This document shows positions 34,806 through 42,547 of a DNA stretch of 64,000 bases, piece by piece. Source of the DNA: Thiothrix litoralis (GTDB taxonomy: Bacteria > Pseudomonadota > Gammaproteobacteria > Thiotrichales > Thiotrichaceae); NCBI RefSeq assembly GCF_017901135.1, contig NZ_CP072801.1:1798001-1862000 (forward strand), read 5' to 3'. The notes beneath the pieces were generated by a model. It was not told where the DNA came from. It searched no databases and worked only from the letters and a program-made list of their open reading frames with translations. The position numbers and the translations under genes are program-made. Every line of letters starts with the position of its first letter. Within the stretch, counting starts at the first letter, position 1.

Positions 34806-36005
34806 GTGTCAAAGCCTAGCCTTCAACTTGTCAGCAGCAACACCCGACTGAGCGTCGTCACCGAAACGTGGCCGCCAGAAATCAACGGGGTAGCACGCAC
34901 CATCAGCCAGATGGTGACAGGCTTGCGTGCACACGGCGGCTATCACATCCAGTTGGTACGCCCACGCCAGACTGCGCGTGACAAAGCTTTGCACGCAGAC
35001 GGTTTTCAGGAATACCTCGTCAATGGGCTGACGCTGCCGTTTTACAAAGAAGTTCGGCTTGGCTTCCCGCAATACAACGCCCTGAAACGCTTGTGGAAAA
35101 AGCAACGCCCCGACATCGTGCAAATCGTCACCGAAGGCCCACTCGGTTATTCCGCCATGAAAGCCGCGAAAAAACTGGGCATTCCGGTCATCAGCGACTT
35201 CCACACCAACTTTGACCAATACAGCCGCTACTACCGCTTGAGCGGGCTGTTTAGTCTGGCAAAGCGTTATTTACGCCACGTCCACAACCAGACACTGGTG
35301 ACGCTAGTCCCCACCCGTGAATTACAACAACAACTGAGCACCAGCGGCTACACCAAACTGGGCATTCTGGATCGTGGCATTGATGTAAAGCTGTTCAACC
35401 CACAACGCCGCAGCCCTGCCCTGCGCGAACAACTCGGCGTCCAGCCCGACCAATTGCTGGTCACATTGGTCTCACGCATGGCACAAGAAAAAAACCTCGA
35501 TCTGGCGTTTGAAGCCTTTCGCGCGATTCAACAACACGTTCCCAAAGCACGTTTCCTGCTGGTTGGCGATGGCCCAGAACGCAAACGCTTGCAAGATGCC
35601 CACCCCGACTGCCTGTTCGTAGGAATGCAAACCGGCACAGCCTTGGCGGAACATTACGCCAGCGGCGACCTATTCCTTTACCCCAGCACCAGCGAAACCT
35701 TCGGCAATGTCGTGCTAGAAGCGATGGCCAGCGGCCTGCCGGTCGTCACCTTCGATTACGCCGCCGCTCACGAACATTTACGCAGCAATATCAACGGCAT
35801 GAGCATGGCACTGGATGACAATGCCGCTTTCATTCAAGCAAGCACCACACTCGCGCTCAACCCTGTTTTACGCAAAACCCAAGGCCATGCCGCCCACCAG
35901 ACCGCCCTCAGCTTGAGCTGGGAAAAAGTGGTGGAACGTTTACACCAAACCCTCCAGACCATTCTGCACGAGGTACGCCATGAAGCTGCTACACCAACTA
36001 AATGA
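34806..36005 (+). CDS. Glycosyltransferase family 4, probable membrane-lipid glycosyltransferase
   Basis: 399 residues from GTG 34806, GT-B fold. The acceptor half begins RLSVVTETWPPEINGVARTI and continues with ISDFHTNFDQYSRYYR. The donor half has LLVTLVSRMAQEKNLDLAFEAF, LVGDGPERKRLQ and the nucleotide-sugar EX7E-type block STSETFGNVVLEAMASGLPVV. Proteins with this N-terminus include SqdX-like and phosphate-starvation diacylglycerol glycosyltransferases. A Pho box upstream and a PAP2 phosphatase overlapping by 26 bp support a role in glycolipid synthesis when phosphate is short. The sugar and acceptor are not proven. Confidence 0.82.
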   Translation: MSKPSLQLVSSNTRLSVVTETWPPEINGVARTISQMVTGLRAHGGYHIQLVRPRQTARDKALHADGFQEYLVNGLTLPFYKEVRLGFPQYNALKRLWKKQRPDIVQIVTEGPLGYSAMKAAKKLGIPVISDFHTNFDQYSRYYRLSGLFSLAKRYLRHVHNQTLVTLVPTRELQQQLSTSGYTKLGILDRGIDVKLFNPQRRSPALREQLGVQPDQLLVTLVSRMAQEKNLDLAFEAFRAIQQHVPKARFLLVGDGPERKRLQDAHPDCLFVGMQTGTALAEHYASGDLFLYPSTSETFGNVVLEAMASGLPVVTFDYAAAHEHLRSNINGMSMALDDNAAFIQASTTLALNPVLRKTQGHAAHQTALSLSWEKVVERLHQTLQTILHEVRHEAATPTK

Positions 36006-36513
36006 CCGTGAAATCCCGTTGTGCCTTCTGTTCAACCGGGTCAACCACTTAAAACCGATCAGCCTGTTTTTTGCGGCGATCAGCCGTTTGGGAAACGGGG
36101 TCTTTTGGTACGTGCTCATGCTGATGTTGCCGCTGATTTACGGCTGGCAAGCCCTGCAAGTCTCGTTGCACATGGCGTTGGTGGGGCTGGCTGCCCTGCT
36201 GGTTTACAAATGGCTGAAAAGCTCCACCGAGCGGGTACGCCCTTACAGCCACAGCGACAATATCCTGCAAAATGTGGCGGCACTCGACCAGTTCAGCTTC
36301 CCTTCCGGGCATACCTTGCACGCAGTCGGGTTTAGCTGGGTATTGCTGAGCTATTACCCGGAATGGTTCGTGCTGGTAGTGCCGTTTAGCATTCTCGTCG
36401 CCTTGTCGCGAGTGGTGCTGGGGCTGCATTACCCTAGCGATGTGCTGATGGGCGCGTTTTTGGGCGCTGGTCTAGCACAAGGAAGTTTCTGCCTGTTGTC
36501 TTGCCTATTCTAA
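35980..36513 (+). CDS. PAP2-family membrane phosphatase
   Basis: 177 residues with about five membrane helices. The three PAP2 motifs are present: KSSTERVRP, PSGHT, and SRVVLGLHYPSD. Enzymes of this type dephosphorylate phosphatidic acid or undecaprenyl pyrophosphate. It overlaps the glycosyltransferase gene by 26 bp, so a tandem function is likely: making diacylglycerol, the acceptor for glycolipid (and, via BtaA, betaine lipid) synthesis. Confidence 0.88.
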   Translation: MKLLHQLNDREIPLCLLFNRVNHLKPISLFFAAISRLGNGVFWYVLMLMLPLIYGWQALQVSLHMALVGLAALLVYKWLKSSTERVRPYSHSDNILQNVAALDQFSFPSGHTLHAVGFSWVLLSYYPEWFVLVVPFSILVALSRVVLGLHYPSDVLMGAFLGAGLAQGSFCLLSCLF

Positions 36514-36533
36514 AAGGGGGCGGTCATGACGTT

Positions 36534-36617
36534 GCAACCGATACGGCCGTTTACAGCATCCTCGATACTGAGTGGGGGATGGTGAAACAAAGGCTGGAAG
36601 CGCGGATGCAACGCAAC
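36534..36617 (+). pseudogene. GNAT acetyltransferase relic (C-terminal tip)
   Basis: The segment ATDTAVYSILDTEWGMVKQRLEARM resembles the last residues of many small GNAT acetyltransferases, which end in YSIL..EW..V...LEARL. No upstream acetyltransferase domain exists, because the PAP2 gene occupies that space. It looks like a leftover of a deleted gene; could be chance. Confidence 0.35.
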
Positions 36618-36651
36618 AGTGTCAGCACCCATCAAAATATGCCTCGTATAG

Positions 36652-39258
36652 TCAGCCCGCCTGTGCATTTGACGCCAGCTCAAACTCCTGAAAATTCACG
36701 GGTAAATTAATCTCATCCTTGCCGCGCTGCAAAGTCAGGCTGAGTTGCACCGCCCCTTCATATTGCTCCAGCAATTGTACTGCTTGTGCCTCGCTTTCCA
36801 GTTTCACCCCATTGACTGCCAGCAACACATCCCCTGCTTGCAAACCAGCCTTGTGGAATAGCGCCGGATCAGCACCGGGTGTTAAACGATAACCGGACAA
36901 TTTACCATTCACCACGACCGCCTCCGGCTGCACCGCGTCAAACAGACGGTAAGGGTCTAGTGCTGCGTTGTCACGGAATGACTTCAAATCGACCAGCGCC
37001 AGCTCATCCATAGACAACACCGGCAAAGCTGACTGGGCAGTGTGCGGTGTCACGGTGTGATCACCGAGTTCCAGTTTTTCCAAGCGTTTGCCCTGTTGCA
37101 GCAAGGCGTAGCGCTCACTGACCTCCAACAACTTCACCCCTTGATGAGTATGCAATTCGCGCCCGCTCTGCACCAGAAACTGCTTCCCCTGATACTCCAT
37201 CACCGCAAAACCCTGCCCATCCGGCAAGCCCAACATACCCTTCAGGTTAAGCGGCAAAACACTCACGGGAATGTCGTCCCAATCCAAACGACGCTTCACC
37301 GCACCAGCAGGTGTGGGCGTTGACTCGAACTGAAGCGGGAAGCGCAACAGCGACAAATAAGCCGGGTTGTAATTGCCTTGCGGGTAAGGCTGGGTATTGT
37401 CAATTTGTGTAGCACTGTTACCCGCACGGTAAGTAACACTCGCCGGATTATCCTGCTCAATCGGACGTTCCGTAATCATTTCACCGGTTTGGTACGCCGT
37501 GCCATCCACACGGGTCAGCGGCTCCGCAGGATCACGGAAATGGCGGAACGTCACAGGCGTTTCCGGGAACACATCCTTGCCTTTGCTATAACGCTGGCTA
37601 ACCACCACTTGGCGATAACGCGCCGCTGCCGCCAGTGCATCGCGTTCCGGCGGGTACAGCAAACCACCCTTGATGGTTCCATCCGTTTCCAGATACTCAC
37701 CTTTAGCGGTGAATTCGCGCATCAGCTTTTGACGCAAGGTTTGCACTTGTTGAAAACGCTCCGCGCTGCTGGTGTCGAGGCTCGGCCAGTCTGCACTATA
37801 ACCCTCCACTTCGCGGATAACCCCCGCCAGCACAGCTTCAACCGCAGGCGGCATATCACCGTAGAGGCTTGCACCCACCACCGTTTCAAGGAAATAGCGT
37901 AATTCACCTTTGCCCAACTCACGATTGAGTGGGTCACCCTGCCCCGCCTTACCCGGTATCGCGGTTTCCGAGGCATTAGGGTCAGGTTGGTACAACAAGT
38001 AATTCATTTCCTGCCACCCCAACGCCCCGGCAAATTTGCGCGGCATTGCCCAAGTGCTATCCACGGTATTGCCCGTGCCAGAGGTAAAGGTTGGAAATTC
38101 AGTGCGGGTAATGCCACTATGGCAACCGATACACTGGGTCATTTCTTCACGGTTTTGCGGACGCAAGGCACCATTCTTGTCTTCGATATAGCCAGCCAAC
38201 AGCCAGCCTGCACCATTGTCTACCCAGCCTTGTGCATCATTGCCATAAACACCCGTGCCTTCGGATTTCTCACCAGGACGAAACTGGCTCGGCTGCCAAT
38301 CCTGCATTTTGTACATGTAGCGCACTTCCTTGACCCGGCGGCTACGCGTTCCTGGCGCACGTACATCGACATAGTGTAAGGGATGGGCAAATTCCGTCCC
38401 CAGTGGGTACAAACCACGCTGAACCGCGACATCCTGCGCTTTCCCCACAAAGGTTTTACCATCAGCGGGTAATAAGCGTCCTTGGATGGCACGTTCCAGC
38501 AAATCAAGGTTTTGTTGGTAGATCGCCAGATCAAAACTGCCATTGTCATGTTGCATGAATTTTTCCGGCAAACGGATGTAGATACCAGAAACCGAGCCAG
38601 TCATGGGGGTGAAAATCCCATAGGGCATGAAATTAAGCGCACGCCAACCGGTAATCCAGCCTTGTGCATCACTAAAGAAACCATTTTTTGCCGTTGTACT
38701 GCGAACAAAACCATCAGCACTGGCAGGCAAGTCAGCCGGATCAAGACCAGGAAACAAGCGGAACGCTGACTGCATACCGGCATCCCATTGTTTCGGATCA
38801 CCGGGACGCTGATCATAAGCTGCTTTCCAGTTATCGGTACGCAGGTAAGTGCGCATATCCCACGCCGTGGGGTCAATCCCCATTGCCACCACAGCACGCA
38901 GATTTTCTGGCTTCAGGGTATTTTCCCAGTGGTTAATGGTCGCCAAAGGAGCAGTGGTTTCGTAAGGGGCAAAAGCGTATTCCAATTGCAGATTGCCGAT
39001 ACGGGCTTCCAGACCTGCCTGTGGATTGTTATTGCCCAAGCCGGACTGGTAAGCGGCATTGGTGTGGCAATATTGGCAAGCGTTTTGTGTCCCTCGTGAA
39101 GTTTCGCTATAACACTGAGCAGGAATCTGCGGATAAGGGTTGCTGAACATTGTCGGGCTAAGGCGACTACCGATCAGCCCCACACTAGGCGTACTAACCG
39201 CTCCATCGCCACAGCCCCCCAATAAGAGAAGCCATAACAGTAAATAAATTTTATACAT
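36652..39258 (-). CDS. Diheme cytochrome c lipoprotein fused to a GspC-like module
   Basis: 868 residues. A lipoprotein signal (LLLWLLLLGGCGDG, lipobox Cys at about 16) is followed by a large domain with two c-type heme sites, CQYCH (about 61-65) and CIGCH (about 385), where the surrounding sequence matches no family I know. From about residue 670 the protein changes to a type II secretion GspC-like pair: an HR-like beta domain (LPLNLKGMLGLPDGQGFAVMEY, then LLEVSERYALLQQGKRLEKLEL) and a PDZ domain (SGYRLTPGADPALFHKAGLQAGDVLLAVNGV). GspC normally recruits substrates at the inner membrane. Here the module is tethered to a lipid-anchored cytochrome. It lies downstream of phoX on the same strand. 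Confidence 0.75.
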   Translation of the reverse strand: MYKIYLLLWLLLLGGCGDGAVSTPSVGLIGSRLSPTMFSNPYPQIPAQCYSETSRGTQNACQYCHTNAAYQSGLGNNNPQAGLEARIGNLQLEYAFAPYETTAPLATINHWENTLKPENLRAVVAMGIDPTAWDMRTYLRTDNWKAAYDQRPGDPKQWDAGMQSAFRLFPGLDPADLPASADGFVRSTTAKNGFFSDAQGWITGWRALNFMPYGIFTPMTGSVSGIYIRLPEKFMQHDNGSFDLAIYQQNLDLLERAIQGRLLPADGKTFVGKAQDVAVQRGLYPLGTEFAHPLHYVDVRAPGTRSRRVKEVRYMYKMQDWQPSQFRPGEKSEGTGVYGNDAQGWVDNGAGWLLAGYIEDKNGALRPQNREEMTQCIGCHSGITRTEFPTFTSGTGNTVDSTWAMPRKFAGALGWQEMNYLLYQPDPNASETAIPGKAGQGDPLNRELGKGELRYFLETVVGASLYGDMPPAVEAVLAGVIREVEGYSADWPSLDTSSAERFQQVQTLRQKLMREFTAKGEYLETDGTIKGGLLYPPERDALAAAARYRQVVVSQRYSKGKDVFPETPVTFRHFRDPAEPLTRVDGTAYQTGEMITERPIEQDNPASVTYRAGNSATQIDNTQPYPQGNYNPAYLSLLRFPLQFESTPTPAGAVKRRLDWDDIPVSVLPLNLKGMLGLPDGQGFAVMEYQGKQFLVQSGRELHTHQGVKLLEVSERYALLQQGKRLEKLELGDHTVTPHTAQSALPVLSMDELALVDLKSFRDNAALDPYRLFDAVQPEAVVVNGKLSGYRLTPGADPALFHKAGLQAGDVLLAVNGVKLESEAQAVQLLEQYEGAVQLSLTLQRGKDEINLPVNFQEFELASNAQAG

Positions 39259-39281
39259 AAAACCAAACCTTGTCAGACAAG

Positions 39282-39312
39282 AAAGGCCGGTAAGGGGGGC
39301 TTACCAGCCTTT
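39282..39312 (-). terminator. Terminator-like hairpin after phoX
   Basis: On the minus strand AAAGGC-t-GGTAAG pairs with CTTACC-g-GCCTTT around a C5 loop, followed by cttgtct. The stem is strong; the T-tract is weak, so some read-through into the cytochrome gene is likely. Confidence 0.6.
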
Positions 39313-39339
39313 AGGCAGGAACCTCACATTGCGCAAGGT

Positions 39340-41214
39340 TTACTTGATGGCAGGCAAGCCGCCGATGTAGCCGATGTTGGCGTCAAACTTGTCGATAGTC
39401 GCCAGTGCCTTATCCACTTCCGCATTTTTGCCAGTCGACCAGTCGCCGTGGTGTTGGCTGTTGCTCATGACGTAAGCATGACCATTCATGTCTTCCACTA
39501 CTTGCAGGCCAGTGTTTTCAGCACCTGCCACTGCACTCAGCACACGGCTCAACTTTTTGGTATCGACATTGTAAGCCCAGACGAAGTTGTTGACGTGCAT
39601 ACCGGAATCTTCACCGATGAACAAAGTGCGCATTTTTTCAGAGAAGAAAATATTGTCGGTATTGGCAACCGTGTTGGGATCAGCGGTGTTGCCCAGCGCG
39701 TCAGCTGTGATGTCCTTACCCAGCAGGGCAGCTTCAACATACATGTTGGTCGCAACGTAGTCGGAGTTGATCGCAGCACCAGAGGTATCTTTCTGACCAC
39801 CCTTCATGTCGGCACTGTACGTTGCACCCGCAGACACTTTTGCCAGCTTGATGTCGTTAACAGGCTCTTTGGCATCATCTGTCATGCTGTCACGGATAGC
39901 GGAAATCGCCACGTACAAACGCTTGTCTTTGTCGTTAACAGCGATGCCTTCCATTTTGGTGAACTCGGTGGTTGCGCCTTTGATGGCTGCGAAGCGGCGG
40001 GACTCAAGGAAAGCTGCCGCTTTTTCCTGACCAGTCTTCACCGTCAGGCACTCGTCAGCCGTAGAACCAGCACGGACACGGGTGTAACCCGTCGGGCAAG
40101 CACCTTCGGTGGGTGCAACTGCGTCGAAGAGGGTTGCAAACGTCGCTGCATCAGCCAGTGCCTTGATTTCAGCATTATTGCCACTGCCCAGCTTGACCCA
40201 GGTCAGGTTGGCCTTGCCGCCAGCGTCAGCAGAAGTTTGTGTCCATTTGGCTGCGTAGATAGTACCCGCTGACAGGTCACCAGCCTTGTCAGCCACGAAC
40301 ATCAGCATGAAGCCGTGCGTGCCGTCGTCCCCCATGTAAGCGGTTTTGCCGTCCGGCATGACTTTGGACATTTCCCAAGTACCACGACCCATCGCGTAGT
40401 GCTTGACGATACTGCTAGAACCATCTTCCTTGACGGTCACTTCAGGAATGATGCCGTGATTGTAAGGGTTAGCGGTCTTTTCGCTCTTGAAATAGACTTC
40501 GTTCAAGGCTTTCAGGCCAGCAGTAGTAGCCGCATAGCCGCTGGTATTCAGCGGGTTGAACTGGAGGTCATAATCTTCTTCAGAACCCAAGTGGGTATTC
40601 CAAGGGGTTTGCGAACCAAAGCAAGGAATCCACAGACCATCAACGCCAGAGAAATCCAGTGGCTTCTGGGATTTGACCGACAATTTGCCGTCAGTGCCTT
40701 GAGTGATGCCGGTCAGTAGCATGGACATCGGCATACGGCTATACCAGTTAGCAACTTTATAGGCATCCGAACCGTCAGACAGCAACCAATCGTATTCCAG
40801 ATGAGAAATCAGGAACAGGTTGCTACCTACTTTCAACAGGCTGTTCGCGTCAGGGGTTTCAGCGATGACAGGTTTACCAAACGGGTCATTGATAGCTTCC
40901 ATCTTGTAGTTATACAACTGACCCGCTGCGTTGGCATTGCCGCCTACTTTATCTTTTACGCCGAACAGCTTGTTGTAAGAGAGTGGAAAATCTTTGGTAG
41001 TGCCATCGGTATACGTGACCTTGGCAATGGATGAGGAATAAGACTTTGCCATATCAACCGCTGCTGTTGGTGCTGGCATACTGCTGAATTCAACAGACTT
41101 GACGGTGGAAGTAGTAGAAGTTGTTGTATCAGCCGCAGTACTGTTACCACCACCACAGCCAGCCAGCGCAGAAGCCACTGCAAACGTCAGCAGGCTGATT
41201 TTCAGGTATTTCAT
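39340..41214 (-). CDS. phoX: PhoX-family (DUF839) alkaline phosphatase, lipoprotein
   Basis: 624 residues from ATG 41214, chosen for the GGAGA 10 bp upstream and the signal peptide that follows (MKYLKISLLTFAVASALAGCGGG); the frame runs on upstream without meaning. The lipobox LAGC predicts membrane anchoring, unlike the Tat-exported PhoX of pseudomonads. DUF839 hallmarks include CFGSQTPWNTHLGSEEDYD, the DDGTHGFMLMFVADKAG block, KMEGIAVNDKDKRLYVAIS and FFSEKMRTLFIGEDSG. PhoX enzymes are calcium/iron-dependent phosphomonoesterases. The phosphate-regulon setting fits. Confidence 0.82.
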   Translation of the reverse strand: MKYLKISLLTFAVASALAGCGGGNSTAADTTTSTTSTVKSVEFSSMPAPTAAVDMAKSYSSSIAKVTYTDGTTKDFPLSYNKLFGVKDKVGGNANAAGQLYNYKMEAINDPFGKPVIAETPDANSLLKVGSNLFLISHLEYDWLLSDGSDAYKVANWYSRMPMSMLLTGITQGTDGKLSVKSQKPLDFSGVDGLWIPCFGSQTPWNTHLGSEEDYDLQFNPLNTSGYAATTAGLKALNEVYFKSEKTANPYNHGIIPEVTVKEDGSSSIVKHYAMGRGTWEMSKVMPDGKTAYMGDDGTHGFMLMFVADKAGDLSAGTIYAAKWTQTSADAGGKANLTWVKLGSGNNAEIKALADAATFATLFDAVAPTEGACPTGYTRVRAGSTADECLTVKTGQEKAAAFLESRRFAAIKGATTEFTKMEGIAVNDKDKRLYVAISAIRDSMTDDAKEPVNDIKLAKVSAGATYSADMKGGQKDTSGAAINSDYVATNMYVEAALLGKDITADALGNTADPNTVANTDNIFFSEKMRTLFIGEDSGMHVNNFVWAYNVDTKKLSRVLSAVAGAENTGLQVVEDMNGHAYVMSNSQHHGDWSTGKNAEVDKALATIDKFDANIGYIGGLPAIK

Positions 41215-41269
41215 TGCATTATCTCCATGAATCATAGGGCGTTTATGGTGTGCAATGTAACCCCATAAG

Positions 41270-41287
41270 TTTTCAGTAAAGTGACGC
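41270..41287 (-). promoter_or_regulatory. Weak Pho-box candidate upstream of phoX
   Basis: On the minus strand GCGTCAC, TTTA, CTGAAAA. The first unit is good; the second matches CTGTCAT at only four of seven positions. Suggestive only. Confidence 0.3.
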
Positions 41288-41385
41288 TTATATTGTATTT
41301 TTATTAAATAGTCCCTGTGTTTGGCAAGGCGCGGATATACCCGTACACTGCCTGAAAAATAGCAATATACGCCGTGGAGCCTAAC

Positions 41386-42198
41386 GTGAATCAGCCAACA
41401 CTCAACCCCCAAGCCAATGACAGCATCCGCATCCGCGAAGCCCTGCTCGGTAGCCGGATTGATACCAAACCCTTCCGCGCGGATGAAACCCTCGCCATCA
41501 ACCCGTTGACCATTGCCATCCCTGACGGGGGTTGCGTGGTGCTGTTCCGCTACGGTGTCGTGGTATTTTTTGGCATGAGCACCGCACAGGAAACCCAATT
41601 TCTGGAGCGCCTACAGCCATTGATCCAAGAGCCACACACTTCGCCAGATGACGAGTTGATCAACTTGCGCATCGACACTGCACAACTGGAAGGTGTTGAT
41701 GCACAAGGCTGTTTGTGGTTACACGATATTTCAGTGCAACGCCTGCAACTGGTCGCGGAAATGCTGGCACGTAGCTCTGTCCTATCCGATGACGAAGCCC
41801 GCCTCACCAAAACCTTTGAAAAAATCGAACCCTTGGCGCAAAACCTGCGAAAACGGGGCAAAGTCGGGCAAAAAAAACAGGTGTTGCTGACTTACATTGG
41901 CGATTCCCTACTCAGCCAGCAACGCATGGTAGGCCGTGCCGAAGTCGCCGACAAACCCGATTTACTGTGGGAACGCCCGGAACTGGAAGGCTTGTACCTG
42001 CGGCTAGAAGACGAATTTGAATTGCGCGAACGCCATCTGGCGCTGGAACGCAAGCTGCAAGTTATCTCCAATACCGCCGAAACCTTGCTGGATTTATTGC
42101 AAACCCAGCAAAGCCATCGGGTGGAATGGTATATCACCATTTTGATCGTGGTTGAGATTGGCCTGACCTTGTACGAGCTGTTTTTTAAGGGACATTAG
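41386..42198 (+). CDS. RMD1/DUF155 family protein
   Basis: 270 residues. GTG 41386 follows GGAG by 6 bp; a GTG at 41374 is an alternative. The middle matches the RMD1/YagE (DUF155) family: an acidic beta region (GGCVVLFRYGVVVFFG), a long helical part with LARSSVLSDDEARLTKTFEKIEPLAQNLR, and a C-terminal membrane helix (EWYITILIVVEIGLTLYELFF). Eukaryotic relatives act at mitochondria; the bacterial role is unknown. It is divergent from phoX. Confidence 0.75.
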   Translation: MNQPTLNPQANDSIRIREALLGSRIDTKPFRADETLAINPLTIAIPDGGCVVLFRYGVVVFFGMSTAQETQFLERLQPLIQEPHTSPDDELINLRIDTAQLEGVDAQGCLWLHDISVQRLQLVAEMLARSSVLSDDEARLTKTFEKIEPLAQNLRKRGKVGQKKQVLLTYIGDSLLSQQRMVGRAEVADKPDLLWERPELEGLYLRLEDEFELRERHLALERKLQVISNTAETLLDLLQTQQSHRVEWYITILIVVEIGLTLYELFFKGH

Positions 42199-42247
42199 TG
42201 ACTTTGCAAACTGGGCGGGTTTTCAGGTATTGCTTTTTCAACATGGC

Positions 42248-42451
42248 TTAATCCCGTTGATCCAGAAAGTGTGAGCACAATACCTCACGTCCTTCACCCG
42301 TCTCCAGAATAACTAAGCGGGAACCAAACGTAACGGTGACCTTGTGGCGACCAGCATCGACCAGTTTGGAGAGCTTTTCCAGCGCCCGCTCAATATGCTT
42401 ACACGCGCACTGGCCTGTTTGAATGTGTGTGATGGCTGCTTGAATGTTCAT
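42248..42451 (-). CDS. Small conserved-looking protein of unknown function
   Basis: 67 residues from ATG 42451, with AAAGGAG 6 bp upstream. The N-terminus is helical with a Cys pair (TGQCACKH), followed by a short beta segment (KVTVTFGSRLVILETGEG). No family recognised. The ribosome-binding site and gene-like composition support expression. Confidence 0.55.
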   Translation of the reverse strand: MNIQAAITHIQTGQCACKHIERALEKLSKLVDAGRHKVTVTFGSRLVILETGEGREVLCSHFLDQRD

Positions 42452-42547
42452 AACGAACTCCTTTGAGATTATCAATTGCTCGGCATTATCTCACAAAAAT
42501 GTTAAGCAATTTTTATGCCAAAAAATTTAGGGAACATCATAAAGCCA

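Noticed and set aside
41215-41598. Upstream extension of phoX
   Set aside because: The lipoprotein signal peptide and ribosome-binding site place the start at 41214; the extension would bury the signal peptide.
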